60,718 nucleotides of DNA from Streptomyces sparsogenes (GCF_001704635.1 NZ_MAXF01000022.1:1-60718); one strand, 5' to 3'; positions 41,585 through 51,022 are shown, counted from the first letter of the stretch. Program-made: numbers and translations. The notes: a model not told the origin generated them from the letters alone.

Positions 41585-44223
41585 CACGCGGTCACCGCCT
41601 TGCCGTCCGCGCCCGTCGCGCCGCGCGTGTAGCGGGGGTGGATCAGGCCGACGCACGAGTACGGCAGGCCGTCCACCTCCTCCACCGGCACCCCGCGCTG
41701 CTCGGCCAGCAGCCGCACATGGGCCAGGTCCGCCCCGGCGCCGCGCGCCGCGAGGATCTTCCACGGGACGCGGCGCAGCAGGACCCGCGTCGTCTCGCCC
41801 ACGCCCGGCTTGACGAGGTTCACGTCGTGGATGCCGTACTCCTCGCTGATCCGCTCCACGGCCGCCCAGCCCTCCCAGGTCGGGGCGCGGTCGGCGGCCG
41901 CCAGCTCCTTCGCGTCGGCCGCGACCTGGTCGGCGACCTCGTCGAAGCGGGCCGTGACGGTGTCCAGGAAGAGCCCGGAGACATCGGCGCCGGCCAGCTC
42001 GCGGTAGAACTTCGCGCCGTGGAAGTCGTCCGGCCCGACCAGGTCGGCCCGCAGCACGGTGCGCGATATCAGCCCGGACACGGTGGAGTTGAGGCAGGCG
42101 GAGGGGATGAGGAAGTCGTCGCGCGTGCCGTACGTGTCCACGCAGCGTCCGGGGTCGGCGAGCACGGCGATCCGCGGGTCGAAACCGGGGTACGGGCGTA
42201 CGGCCGCCGCCAGCTCGCGGGTGATGGCGCCCTTGCCGGTCCAGCCGTCGACGAACACCACGTCGGCGGGGTCGTGCCGGTCCGCCAGCCAGCGCAGCGC
42301 GGTGGTGTCGATGCCGCGGCCGCGCACGATGGAGATGGCGTAGTGCGGCAGGTCGAGCCCGTGCGCATGACGCGCCCAGCGGCGCATCAGCACGCCGACG
42401 GGGGTGCCGGCCCGGGCCAGCGAGACCAGGACGGGGCGCGGCGAACGCTCGGCGAGCACGGTCTCGGTGACCGCGCCGACCGCGCGGGCGATGCGCGCCG
42501 CGGAGGTGGTGAGCGCGGCCCGGAACAGCGCCTGGTACTCCTCGGTTGGCTGGTACTCGACGGGCAGCGACTCCGCGTAGTGCGCGCCGCCGCTCTGGAT
42601 CGCCTCCTCGCGCTCCTCGGTGGGCGCCTCGAGGGTGACCTCGGAGAGGTCCTGCAGCAGCCAGCCCACATCCTCGGGGGCGTACGAGGAGAACGCGGGG
42701 CCGCGCAGCGGTTCCGGCAGCGGCGGTCGTGACATGGGGGGTGCCTGTCGGTCGGGGGTTCGGGCGGAGGTTCGGGCCGGGGTTCGGGTGGGGGTGTTCG
42801 GCGTGTAGGACGGCACGACGGCCAGCAGGAGCCGGTCGGTGTGCGCGGCGAGGTTGGCCAACAGCCCGCCGGGCGCGTGCAGTTCGGGGGTGTCGGCCAC
42901 CGAGTCCACGACGGCGACGATCGCGTCGAAGCGGCGCGCGGGGTCGCCGCCGGGAGCGACGTTGTACGCGTAGCGCTCCCCCGGGCCGTCGGCGGGCGCG
43001 TCGTGCGCGGGGAAGGCGAGGCGGGTACGGATCGCGTAGCCGGGGTGGTCGACGGCCAGCACGGGTGAGCGGGTGGTGGTCGAGTACCGCACCTCGGCAC
43101 CGGCCGGCCCGGTGTCCAGCGCGGTGTCCGGCCCGGTGTCCAGCGCGGTCTCCAGCGCCTCGGCGATCCGCAGCGGCGCGTACATCAGCTCCTCGAAGCC
43201 GAGGACGAGGACGCGCCGGGGAGGCGCGGCGTCCGGCGCGGCGGCGCGCAGCGCTCCGGCGATACGGGCGGCCATCCCCGGAAGCGCGGCCTCCAGCCGC
43301 TCCCGGTGAGCGGGTGTGAACCCGTGTCGCCCGCCATCGGGCAGCCCGCCCGGCCAGCCGAGCGCGACCCGGACCGCCTCCGTCCGGCGGGGTCGTCCCG
43401 CACGCACCGGCCCGGGCGCGGGGGCGGGCACGGGCCCAGGCGCAGCCGCGGGCCCCGGGGCGGGCTCAGGGCCGGGCGCCGGCGTAGGCGCGGGCGCCGG
43501 GTCGTCCGCCCCGGGGTGCGCGGTGGCGGCCTCGTGTTCCTCGACGAGGCGCCGGCCGCGTTCCAGGACCCCCTCGGGGAGCCGGACCGCGCCCGTCGCC
43601 GCGGCGATCAGGTCCACGCGCGCGCCGAGGTCGGCCGCGAACGCCTCCAGGTGGGCGCGGTCCTCGGGGGAACGCATGTCGACCAGGGCGACCACCACGT
43701 AACGCTCGCGCGGGAAGCGCCGGTGGAGCGCGGCGATCGTGTTGAGCACCGTGCGGCCGGTCGAGAACTCGTCGTCGACGAGGACCAGGGGGCCGTCCGT
43801 GGCCAGCAGGTCAGGGTCCTCGGGGAGCAGGAGGTGGGACGTGGCGTGGCTGTGCTCCTCCTCGAAGCCGCCCACCGGCGCGACCCCCGCCACCGGGCGG
43901 CGGGTGGAGTGGAGGTAGGGGGCCAGGGCCAGGCCGTCCGCGACGCTGTGGCCCAGGCCCGTCGCCGTCTCCGCGTAGCCGAGGACGACGGCGCGCGCCG
44001 CGTCCCGGTCGCCCAGCAGCTCGCGCACCCGGCGCCCGAGCCGTACGCCGGCGCCGTGGACGGCGCTCGGCCGCTGCGGTACGTGCTTGCCGAGCACGTT
44101 GGAGACCAGCAGATGCGCGCGCTTGGGGTTGCGCCGCAGCGCGAGCCCCAGCAGTTCGCGCAGCTCGTCGCCGCCTTCGAGGCCGACTCCCAGCCGGTCC
44201 GCGACCCACTGCCCCGACCACAT
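41584..44223 (-). CDS. Fusion of PRTase-TRSP protein and StiP/PELOTA-type protein of the Ter module
   Basis: About 879 residues in one open frame from ATG 44223 (a TTG at 44319 would add a low-complexity leader). Residues 1-250 are a phosphoribosyltransferase with the PRPP loop LVLVDDEFSTGRTVLNTIAA near 147-166. A Pro/Ala linker and a TRSP-like domain (RVLVLGFEELMYAPLRIAEA) follow. From about 497 a second protein begins: a StiP-type Rossmann domain with a PRPP-like DVVFVDGWTGKGAITREL, SACLNSTVSGLISRTVLR, and a C-terminal PELOTA-like VPWKILAARGAGADLAHVRL. Most relatives have two separate genes. The second ATG at 42735 has no good ribosome-binding site, so a fused product is likely. Confidence 0.8.
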   Translation of the reverse strand: MWSGQWVADRLGVGLEGGDELRELLGLALRRNPKRAHLLVSNVLGKHVPQRPSAVHGAGVRLGRRVRELLGDRDAARAVVLGYAETATGLGHSVADGLALAPYLHSTRRPVAGVAPVGGFEEEHSHATSHLLLPEDPDLLATDGPLVLVDDEFSTGRTVLNTIAALHRRFPRERYVVVALVDMRSPEDRAHLEAFAADLGARVDLIAAATGAVRLPEGVLERGRRLVEEHEAATAHPGADDPAPAPTPAPGPEPAPGPAAAPGPVPAPAPGPVRAGRPRRTEAVRVALGWPGGLPDGGRHGFTPAHRERLEAALPGMAARIAGALRAAAPDAAPPRRVLVLGFEELMYAPLRIAEALETALDTGPDTALDTGPAGAEVRYSTTTRSPVLAVDHPGYAIRTRLAFPAHDAPADGPGERYAYNVAPGGDPARRFDAIVAVVDSVADTPELHAPGGLLANLAAHTDRLLLAVVPSYTPNTPTRTPARTSARTPDRQAPPMSRPPLPEPLRGPAFSSYAPEDVGWLLQDLSEVTLEAPTEEREEAIQSGGAHYAESLPVEYQPTEEYQALFRAALTTSAARIARAVGAVTETVLAERSPRPVLVSLARAGTPVGVLMRRWARHAHGLDLPHYAISIVRGRGIDTTALRWLADRHDPADVVFVDGWTGKGAITRELAAAVRPYPGFDPRIAVLADPGRCVDTYGTRDDFLIPSACLNSTVSGLISRTVLRADLVGPDDFHGAKFYRELAGADVSGLFLDTVTARFDEVADQVAADAKELAAADRAPTWEGWAAVERISEEYGIHDVNLVKPGVGETTRVLLRRVPWKILAARGAGADLAHVRLLAEQRGVPVEEVDGLPYSCVGLIHPRYTRGATGADGKAVTA

Positions 44224-44338
44224 CACGCCGTACGCCCCATCAGCCCCGTCAGCCTTCTCAACCCCGTCAGCCCTCTCAGCCCCATGGACACCTTCGGTCC
44301 TCTCGACACCCTCGGCCAAGCCTGCCCTGTCAGCCCCG

Positions 44339-45529
44339 TCATCCCGTGCGCAGCCCCGCCGCCAGCAGCTCCACGAAGCTGATGTGCTCCCGGGCCACCC
44401 CGAACACCTCGGCCCGCCGCAGGGTCCGCTCGGCCCACGCGCGGTGCGGCTTCACCTCGTTCATCTTGTTGGTGTAGGCCGAGCGCAGCACCCCGCCCCC
44501 GCCGCGCTCCGGTTCGAGGATGTCCACGGCGTCGCTGTATTCCTCGTGGCTGACCACCGACAGGGCGTGCACGGGGGTGACGTGGGTGGGGTGGATGCAG
44601 GTCTTGCCCTGGAGGCCGTTGGCGCGGTCGAGTTCGATCTCGCGCAGCAGCCCGTCCATGTCGTGTTCGATGAGCGCGGTGCGTAGCGAGGACGCGGCGC
44701 GGCCGGTGAAGGGGCTGAGGCGCAGCTGGGGCTTGAACATCCGCTCGTGGGGCTTGAAGTACTCCCACACCGGCCCGGTGACCGTGAAGCCCGTGCCGTC
44801 CGCGCGGCCCAGCATGTTGACCACGTCCGCGATGACGGAGGCCACGAGCTGTACGTCGTAGGCCGTCATGTCGGGGGCGCGGCGCAGCCCGTACGCCGAG
44901 CACAGGTCGGTGACGCCGAGACGGAGGGCCAGGATCCGCTCGCGGTACTTGTCGACGGTGCGCCCGATGCCGACCAGGGTCTCGGTGCGGGTCTCCCGGT
45001 GCATCAGCTCCGGCGATTCGAGGACCGGCATGGCATACAGTCGCCGCCCGCCCAGCGCGGCGGTGGCCTCCTCGGTTTCGGCCGATATCAGCGCCTCGAG
45101 GAAGGGGACGCCCCGCTCCTCGGTGAACTTCGGCAGTACGAATCCGGACAGCAGCCGAACGGCCGTTCCCAGCCGCTGGACGAGGTCGACGATCTGCTCG
45201 GGGGTCCGGACCCGGATGAACAGCAGGGGCAGCGGGGTGTGGGGGCCGCGCGCCGCGAGGTCGCCGAGCTGGCGTACGAGGTTCTCCTCGCCTTGCGGGA
45301 CCTCGTTGTCGTCGATGGAGTCCTCGAGGCAGATCACCATGGAGGTAACGCCCTGAGCTGCCTGCTTGGCGATGTCATCGGCGAGTCGGGGCCGGGTGGC
45401 CGGGCTGTAGAGGGTGGCGCCGAGCGCGACGGCGAGCGTGTGGGCCGGGGAGTCGGCGGTGAATTCGACCGGCTCCCGGTAGAAGAGATCTTTCCGCACC
45501 TCGGCCGACAGGTGTCCAAAATGCCGCAT
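44339..45529 (-). CDS. HpcH/HpaI aldolase/citrate lyase-like (CitE) protein of the Ter module
   Basis: This 396-residue protein has the CitE-type metal-binding patch in MVICLEDSIDDNEVPQGE, LPLLFIRVRTPEQIVD, and VLPKFTEERGV. The C-terminal part has NGLQGKTCIHPTHVTPVHAL, as in malyl-CoA/citrate lyases. Ter operons in actinobacteria encode this branch next to PRTase and HAD enzymes, and it is thought to form or cleave a C-C bond in their metabolite. It is the first gene of the operon and is divergent from the TerD gene. Confidence 0.87.
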   Translation of the reverse strand: MRHFGHLSAEVRKDLFYREPVEFTADSPAHTLAVALGATLYSPATRPRLADDIAKQAAQGVTSMVICLEDSIDDNEVPQGEENLVRQLGDLAARGPHTPLPLLFIRVRTPEQIVDLVQRLGTAVRLLSGFVLPKFTEERGVPFLEALISAETEEATAALGGRRLYAMPVLESPELMHRETRTETLVGIGRTVDKYRERILALRLGVTDLCSAYGLRRAPDMTAYDVQLVASVIADVVNMLGRADGTGFTVTGPVWEYFKPHERMFKPQLRLSPFTGRAASSLRTALIEHDMDGLLREIELDRANGLQGKTCIHPTHVTPVHALSVVSHEEYSDAVDILEPERGGGGVLRSAYTNKMNEVKPHRAWAERTLRRAEVFGVAREHISFVELLAAGLRTG

Positions 45530-45625
45530 AGCTCTCCCTGCACTGCCAATGCCCGCGCTGGCCGATCCGGCCCGGTGGTGGCCGATAATCGTACGTGCGG
45601 CGACCGGTCAAAAGTTCCCCAAGAG

Positions 45626-45638
45626 CGTGAAAATCACG
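45626..45638. promoter_or_regulatory. CGTGA-AAA-TCACG palindrome in the divergent Ter promoter region
   Basis: A perfect 5-bp inverted repeat lies between the CitE-like gene and the TerD gene, which start in opposite directions. It could be an operator that controls both. Confidence 0.35.
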
Positions 45639-45761
45639 TAACTCATGTGCGTCCGGCGCGTGTCCGGGATACTGGCCCATCTTCTCCTCCTGACACTTTT
45701 CCGGCCCCGGAGCGGCCCCCTGCGTTGTCCCGACCAGGGCCGGGAGGGCAGGATTGCGGCC

Positions 45762-46853
45762 ATGACCCACGCGATGCTGAAGGGATCGAACATCCCGCTG
45801 GAGGCCGCCGCCGTACGGGCCGTGCTCCGCTGGACCCCCGGCACGGACGTACCCGACGTGGACGCCTCGGCGCTGCTGCTGGGCGCGGACGATCGCGTGC
45901 GTTCGGACGAGGACTTCGTCTTCTACAACCAGCCGCGCCACCCCTCCGGCCTGGTCCGGCACCTGCCCAAGACGCGGGTGGGGGAGCGGCTGACGGACAC
46001 CGTCGAGGCCGATCTGACGGCGCTGGAGCCGGCCGTCCACCGGGTGGTGCTGGCCGCGTCCGCCGACGGCGGCAGCTTCGGCCAGGTGCCGGACCTCAGC
46101 CTGCTGCTGTACGACGCGGCGGGCGCGCCGGGCGCGGAGCCGATCGCGGAGTTCGCGGTGGCGCCGGAGACCGGCAAGGAGACCGCGCTCATCTGCGGCG
46201 AGCTCTACCGGCGCGGGGACTCCTGGAAGTTCCGCGCGCTCGGCCAGGGCTATGAGTCGGGGCTGGTCGGGCTGGCCACGGAGTACGGCATCTCGGTGGA
46301 CGACGGCGAGGGCGGCGGCGAGGCGTCGGGCACCGGCGAGAGCGCGGCAACCGGCGCGGGCGGCACCGGGAGCACGGACGGGGGTGGGCCCGAGGGCTCG
46401 TCCACCACCCCGCCGTCGCCCATGGCGGCGCAGGACTCCCCGCTCGGCTCGGCGGCGCCCCCCGGCCCCTCCTTCGCGCCGGACTCCTGGGACGACTCCC
46501 AGTTGACCCAGCCGATGGTGCCGCCCACACCGCTCCCCACGGCCGGCTACGGCCCGGTCCCGACCGGCGCCGTGCCGCCCCCGCCGGCCGCCCCACCGCC
46601 GGCCCAGCCCCACCCCCAGCACCAGCCGCAGCCCGGCTACGGCTATCCGCAGCAGCCTCCCGCCCAGCCCGCGTACGGCTATCCCCAGCCCCCCGCGCAG
46701 CCCCCGGCGGCGCAGCCCGCGTACGGCTACCCGCCCCAGCCGGCGTACGGCTATCCGCAGCAGGTGCAGCGCACGCAGCCCATACCGCCGCCCCCGGCGC
46801 CCGACCCCCACTTCACGCTGCCGCCGCAGGGGCCGCAGTTCCAGCACCGGTAG
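45762..46853 (+). CDS. TerD-domain protein with long proline/tyrosine-rich tail
   Basis: About 363 residues from ATG 45762. Residues 1-185 are a TerD domain (MLKGSNIPLE, DVDASALLLGADDRV, DFVFYNQPRHPSG, GELYRRGDSWKFRALGQGYE). The remaining part is low complexity with repeated AYGYPQQ/AYGYPPQ units and ends FTLPPQGPQFQHR. The expected calcium-site loop is changed from TGDNLTGEG to a shorter, acidic form. The tail is of a kind that can drive clustering or bind partners. Confidence 0.87.
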   Translation: MTHAMLKGSNIPLEAAAVRAVLRWTPGTDVPDVDASALLLGADDRVRSDEDFVFYNQPRHPSGLVRHLPKTRVGERLTDTVEADLTALEPAVHRVVLAASADGGSFGQVPDLSLLLYDAAGAPGAEPIAEFAVAPETGKETALICGELYRRGDSWKFRALGQGYESGLVGLATEYGISVDDGEGGGEASGTGESAATGAGGTGSTDGGGPEGSSTTPPSPMAAQDSPLGSAAPPGPSFAPDSWDDSQLTQPMVPPTPLPTAGYGPVPTGAVPPPPAAPPPAQPHPQHQPQPGYGYPQQPPAQPAYGYPQPPAQPPAAQPAYGYPPQPAYGYPQQVQRTQPIPPPPAPDPHFTLPPQGPQFQHR

Positions 46854-46860
46854 ACGGGCC

Positions 46861-46883
46861 GGGCGCGGCCGGCGGCCGCGCCC
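46861..46883. terminator. 10-bp hairpin between convergent TerD and TerA-like genes
   Basis: GGGCGCGGCC at 46861-46870 pairs with GGCCGCGCCC at 46874-46883 with a 3-nt loop. Confidence 0.65.
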
Positions 46884-46897
46884 TCAGGCCTTCTGCC

Positions 46898-47626
46898 TCA
46901 GACCTTCTCCTTGTAGCCGCGCCCCCACTGAAGCCCCCACCCGTAGAGCCGGTCCAGCTCCGCCTGGAAGCCGTAGACGTACTTCACCTCGCGGCGGACC
47001 AGCATCTCGCCCTTGACGTTCTCGATCATCACCACGGCGCAGGAGCGGGCCTGCGGGGCGCGCTCGTGGAGCTCGATCTCCACCCGTGGTCCGTTGCTCG
47101 GGTAGAGCGTCACCATGCCGTGGGTGCGGTCGAAGGCCGGGGTGCCGTCGTAGATGTAGACGAAGACGAGCAGCCGCTTGATGTCGTCCTTGTGGTCCAT
47201 GTTGATGTGCATCGTCTCGCCGGATCCGGACCCGAACCGGTCGTCGCCGCTGAGCTTGACGTAGGGCGCCTCGTTCAGGTTGCCCAGGAAGTTGCCCAGC
47301 GGCTGGACCACGCCCTTGGCACCGCTCTGCAGCTCGTACATGCAGGCCAGGTCCAGGTCGACGTTGACCATCGCGGGACCCTGGGCCTGCACCACCTCCG
47401 GCTTGAACATCCGCAGCGGATTCCGCAGCCCGCCGCGCCCGGCCCTGTCGTTGAAGTCCGAGGTCCGCATCCGCCAGGAGAGGTTGATCCGCAGGTTGCC
47501 GCTCACCGCCCCCTGTTTGGTCAGCGATATGGTCTGGTGTCGCCTGGTGAGCTGGACCACGCCCGAGGCGTCACCACTGTCGAAATCACGCCATGCGCCC
47601 CGTCCCCAGTTGCTCCAGAACGGCAT
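46898..47626 (-). CDS. TerA-like TerD-family protein
   Basis: About 242 residues from ATG 47626 (MPFWSNWGRGAWRDF). The characteristic TerA-type features are VVQLTRRHQTISLTKQG, VDLDLACMYELQSGAKGVVQ, NLNEAPYVKLSGDDRFGSGS and LLVFVYIYDGTPAFDRTHG. The TGDNLTG loop of classical TerD is replaced by SGDDRFGSGSGE, an alternative acidic cation site. It ends close to the convergent TerD gene. Confidence 0.83.
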   Translation of the reverse strand: MPFWSNWGRGAWRDFDSGDASGVVQLTRRHQTISLTKQGAVSGNLRINLSWRMRTSDFNDRAGRGGLRNPLRMFKPEVVQAQGPAMVNVDLDLACMYELQSGAKGVVQPLGNFLGNLNEAPYVKLSGDDRFGSGSGETMHINMDHKDDIKRLLVFVYIYDGTPAFDRTHGMVTLYPSNGPRVEIELHERAPQARSCAVVMIENVKGEMLVRREVKYVYGFQAELDRLYGWGLQWGRGYKEKV

Positions 47627-47664
47627 TGTGGCCACCCCCACCAATCAGCTACTCACAACGGCCC

Positions 47665-47705
47665 GCGGGGCGGGTCGGGAGACCAGGACTCCCGACCCGC
47701 CCCGC
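47665..47705. terminator. 17-bp perfect hairpin after the TerC-like gene
   Basis: The arms 47665-47681 and 47689-47705 are exactly complementary with a 7-nt loop. It lies 27 bp downstream of the stop of the minus-strand TerC-like gene. Confidence 0.75.
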
Positions 47706-47732
47706 TCGAAGCGTTCCTCAAACGGACCCGCG

Positions 47733-48899
47733 TCACACTCCGGACGCGACTTCCGTCTTGCTCTTGGCGTCCTCGCCGCCCTCTGCCGCCAGCCGGCGGT
47801 TGCGGACCACGGAGGACCAGTAGGAGGCGCCGATGAGGACGATGCCGACCAGGCCGGTGATCACCTCGTTGATCTCGTACTTGATCGTGATCAGCAGGAT
47901 GACGGCGAGCGCGCCGATGGCGTAGTGCGCGCCGTGCTCCAGGTAGACGTAGTCGTCCAAGGTGCCCTTGCGGACGAGGAAGACGGTCAGCGACCGGATG
48001 TACATGGCGCCGATGCCCAGACCCAGCGCCATCTCGAAGATGTCGTTGGTGATCGCGAAGGCGCCGATGACGCCGTCGAAGGAGAACGACGCGTCGATGA
48101 CCTCGAGGTAGAGGAACAGGAAGAACGCGGCCTTGCCGGCCAGGCCGACCACCGTGGCGCCCTGGCCGCCCTTCTGGGCCCCGGAGGCCTCCTTGGCGGC
48201 CTTCTCGGCCTCCTCGGCTTCCTCCGCCTCTTCCTCTTCCTCCTCCAGCCTGTCCTCGAAGTAGCCGGAGATGCCGCCCACGATCAGATAGGTGAGCAGA
48301 CCGGCCACGCCGGCCAGCAGGACCGTGGCACTCTTGTCGCCGCCGCCGTGCGCCACGTCGGTGGCGAGGGTCATGGCGGTCACGAGCAGCGCCAGCAGGG
48401 CGACGATGATCGAGAGCGTCTCCAGCTTGCCGAGCTTGGCCAGCGGCTTCTCCAGCCAGCCCAGCCACCTGATGTCGCGGTCCTCGAAGAGGAAGTCGAG
48501 GAAGATCATCAACAGGAAGACCCCACCGAACGCCGCGATCGCCGGGTGCGCGGCGGTGACGAGGTGTTCGTACCGGTCCTTGTCGTTGATCGCCAGCTTG
48601 ACGGCCTCCAGCGGCCCCATCTTCGCCGTGATGGCCACGATGACCACGGGGAAGACGAGCCGCATGCCGAAGACGGCGATCAGGACGCCGACGGTCAGGA
48701 AGATCTTCTGCCAGAAGGCGTTCATCTTGCGGAGGATGCCCGCGTTGATGACCGCGTTGTCGAAAGAGAGTGAGATCTCCAGGATCGAGAGGATCCCGAC
48801 GATGGCGAGCCCCTTCCACCCCCAGAGGACGCCGGCCAAGGCCAGACCGCCCGCCGTGACGGCGAACGACCAACCAAAGGTTTTGAGGAGCACTGGCAA
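47733..48899 (-). CDS. TerC-family (DUF475) integral membrane protein
   Basis: This 388-residue protein has about nine membrane helices. The repeated acidic signatures are LEISLSFDNAVINAGILRKM near 41 and LEVIDASFSFDGVIGAFAIT near 265. Both match the metal-binding motif of TerC proteins, which move Mn2+ or related ions. A Glu/Ala-rich loop (EEEEEAEEAEEAEKAA) joins the halves. I keep the TTG at 48899, which has AAGGA five bases before it. It lies 46 bp after the TerD gene on the same strand. Confidence 0.88.
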   Translation of the reverse strand: MPVLLKTFGWSFAVTAGGLALAGVLWGWKGLAIVGILSILEISLSFDNAVINAGILRKMNAFWQKIFLTVGVLIAVFGMRLVFPVVIVAITAKMGPLEAVKLAINDKDRYEHLVTAAHPAIAAFGGVFLLMIFLDFLFEDRDIRWLGWLEKPLAKLGKLETLSIIVALLALLVTAMTLATDVAHGGGDKSATVLLAGVAGLLTYLIVGGISGYFEDRLEEEEEEAEEAEEAEKAAKEASGAQKGGQGATVVGLAGKAAFFLFLYLEVIDASFSFDGVIGAFAITNDIFEMALGLGIGAMYIRSLTVFLVRKGTLDDYVYLEHGAHYAIGALAVILLITIKYEINEVITGLVGIVLIGASYWSSVVRNRRLAAEGGEDAKSKTEVASGV

Positions 48900-48945
48900 C
48901 CCAATCCTTCTTCGTGAGGTCTCCCCCGCGCGTTATTACGCGGCT

Positions 48946-49521
48946 TTACGAAACGTTGACCCCGAAGTCTAGAGCGATGCCGCGCAGACCTGACGCGTAC
49001 CCCTGCCCCACGGCTCGGAACTTCCACTCCCCGCCATAGCGGTAAACCTCGCCGAAGATCATCGCGGTCTCGCTCGAGGCGTCCTCGGAGAGGTCGTAGC
49101 GGGCCAGCTCATTACCGTCGGCCTGGTTCACCACGCGGATGAAAGCGTTGCTGACCTGCCCGAACGTCTGGCGCCTGGGGTCCGCGTCATAGATCGACAC
49201 GGGAAAGACGATCTTGTCGACCTGCGCCGGGACCTTGGTGAGGTCGATCAGGATCGACTCGTCGTCGCCCTCGCCCTCACCGGTGAGGTTGTCACCGGTG
49301 TGCTCGACCGAGCCCTCGGGGCTCTTGAGGTTGTTGTAGAAGACGAAGTACTCGTCGCCGAGCACCCGCCCCGACTGGCACAGCAGCGCGCTGGCGTCGA
49401 GGTCGAACGGTGCTCCGGTGGTCGAGCGCGCGTCCCAGCCCAGGCCGACCATCACCTGGGTGAGATTCGGCGCGGCCTTGGTGAGGGAGACATTGCCTCC
49501 CTTGGCGAGGGTAACGCCCAT
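48946..49521 (-). CDS. terD: TerD-family protein
   Basis: About 191 residues from ATG 49521. It is a classical Ter[44 protein letters not shown] (calcium-binding loop), [12 protein letters not shown] and [20 protein letters not shown]. The protein is about three-quarters identical to the next one upstream, which indicates tandem duplication. Known for the family: calcium-binding stress proteins that act near the membrane with TerC. Confidence 0.9.
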   Translation of the reverse strand: MGVTLAKGGNVSLTKAAPNLTQVMVGLGWDARSTTGAPFDLDASALLCQSGRVLGDEYFVFYNNLKSPEGSVEHTGDNLTGEGEGDDESILIDLTKVPAQVDKIVFPVSIYDADPRRQTFGQVSNAFIRVVNQADGNELARYDLSEDASSETAMIFGEVYRYGGEWKFRAVGQGYASGLRGIALDFGVNVS

Positions 49522-49750
49522 GATCGTGGTTCCTCCCCTGGTGTCGCGAGGTGCGCGTGAAGCGCGAGGTGCGCGTGGAGCGCGGAGCGCGCGGGCGGCG
49601 TGTGGGGCGCCCCGAGCGCGCGGAAGCGGCCTTAGCAGCAGCGCGTCCGGCGCCACGCTCCTGCCGGTGTGCAGGGGCGCGGCACCGGACGCGCGGGCGG
49701 TGCGGTGCGTACGCGGACGTACATGCGCCGGTGGTGCTGCGGGCGGTACG
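49522..49750 (-). other. Spacer of 229 bp between the two terD genes
   Basis: It contains repeated GCGCG-rich words (GAAGCGCGAGGTGCGCGTGGA type) and a GC-rich imperfect hairpin around 49640-49700. It is long enough for a promoter and terminator, so the second terD gene may be expressed separately. Confidence 0.4.
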
Positions 49751-50326
49751 TCAGACGTTGACGCCGAAGTCCTGCGCGATGCCGCGCAGGCCCGAGGCGT
49801 ACCCCTGGCCGATCGCCCGGAACTTCCACTCGGCCCCGTGCCGGTACAGCTCGCCGAAGACCATGGCGGTCTCCGTCGAGGCGTCCTCGGTCAGGTCGTA
49901 GCGGGCGAGCTCATTGCCGTCGGCCTGGTTGACCACGCGGATGAACGCGTTCCGGACCTGGCCGAAGCTCTGCTGGCGGTTCTCGGCGTCGTAGATCGAG
50001 ACCGGGAACACGATCTTGGCGACATCGGCCGGCACACCGGCCAGGTTCACCTTGATCTGCTCGTCGTCGCCCTCGCCCTCACCGGTGAGGTTGTCACCGG
50101 TGTGCTCGACCGAGCCGTCGGGGCTCTTCAGGTTGTTGAAGAAGACGAAGTGCTGGTCGCTGGAGACCTTGCCTTCGGCGTTGGTCAGCAGGGCGCTGGC
50201 ATCGAGGTCGAAGTCAGTGCCCGTGGTGGTGCGGACGTCCCAGCCCAGACCCACGGTGACGGCGGTCAGGTTCGGGGCTTCCTTGGTCAGCGAGACGTTG
50301 CCGCCCTTGCTGAGGCTGACTCCCAC
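49751..50326 (-). CDS. terD: TerD-family protein
   Basis: About 191 residues from GTG 50326, which has GGGAGG four bases upstream. It has [27 protein letters not shown], the [14 protein letters not shown] calcium loop and [20 protein letters not shown]. It is the first gene of the terD-terD-terC set. The small differences from the other copy lie mostly in the middle of the domain. Confidence 0.9.
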   Translation of the reverse strand: MGVSLSKGGNVSLTKEAPNLTAVTVGLGWDVRTTTGTDFDLDASALLTNAEGKVSSDQHFVFFNNLKSPDGSVEHTGDNLTGEGEGDDEQIKVNLAGVPADVAKIVFPVSIYDAENRQQSFGQVRNAFIRVVNQADGNELARYDLTEDASTETAMVFGELYRHGAEWKFRAIGQGYASGLRGIAQDFGVNV

Positions 50327-50470
50327 GAGTCCTCCCAAAAAGGTTCGTCAGGAGCACTGCGTGCCCCTTCGTTGCTATGCCGGGTGCCGGGGCGCCGCCC
50401 GGGTGAGGCCGGGGGCGCCCGGTGATCCCATCAGGATCAACGCGTCGATCCTAGTGAGCGGTTCCCCTCG

Positions 50471-50929
50471 TCACAGGGTTTCCAGGGCCTTCACGTAGTC
50501 GTTGAGGTCCCGGGCGTCGGGGAGGCCGTTGACGACGGTCCAGCGGACCACGCCCTCCTTGTCGATCACGAAGGTGCCGCGCACCGCGCACCCCTTCTCC
50601 TCGTCGAAGACGCCGTAGGCCCGGCTGGCCTCGCCGTGCGGCCAGAAGTCGGACAGCAGCGGGTACTCGAGCCCCTCCTGCTCGGCGAACACGCGCAGCG
50701 AGAAGGGCGAGTCGTTGGAGACGGCGAGGAGCTGCACATCGTCGTTGACGAACTTCGGCAGCTCGTCGCGCAGGGCGCACAGCTCGCCGGTGCACACGCC
50801 GGTGAAGGCGAACGGGTAGAAGAGGAGGACGACGTTCTTCTCACCCCGGAAGTCGGAGAGCCGGACCGTCTCCCCGTGCTGGTTCTTCAGTTCGAACTCG
50901 GGGGCCTTCGCACCGACCTCTATCGCCAT
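50471..50929 (-). CDS. Peroxiredoxin (AhpE/1-Cys-like)
   Basis: About 152 residues from ATG 50929. The peroxidatic site is FYPFAFTGVCTGELCALRDE (cysteine near 46 with the conserved Pro and Thr). AVSNDSPFSLRVFAEQEG and FVIDKEGVVRWTVVN follow. A nearby second cysteine (ELC) and one in KGCAVRG may act in recycling. It reduces peroxides using thiol donors and would fit the stress role of the adjacent Ter genes. Confidence 0.9.
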   Translation of the reverse strand: MAIEVGAKAPEFELKNQHGETVRLSDFRGEKNVVLLFYPFAFTGVCTGELCALRDELPKFVNDDVQLLAVSNDSPFSLRVFAEQEGLEYPLLSDFWPHGEASRAYGVFDEEKGCAVRGTFVIDKEGVVRWTVVNGLPDARDLNDYVKALETL

Positions 50930-50987
50930 GGATGGCATTCCTTCCCTGGAGTTTCCGGATTGGCTGACCGGGGACCACCCTACGCGC

Positions 50988-51022
50988 AGAGCCCCCCTCC
51001 GATCGGTCCGGAGGGGGGCTCT
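50988..51022. terminator. 14-bp perfect hairpin after the DUF3052 gene
   Basis: AGAGCCCCCCTCCG at 50988-51001 pairs exactly with 51009-51022. It lies downstream of the minus-strand DUF3052 stop at 51069 and upstream of the peroxiredoxin gene. Confidence 0.8.

Noticed and set aside
45762..50326. Tellurite resistance operon
   Set aside because: The name is historical. The cluster lacks the full enterobacterial ter set and is better described as a general metal and stress module with a metabolite-making arm.
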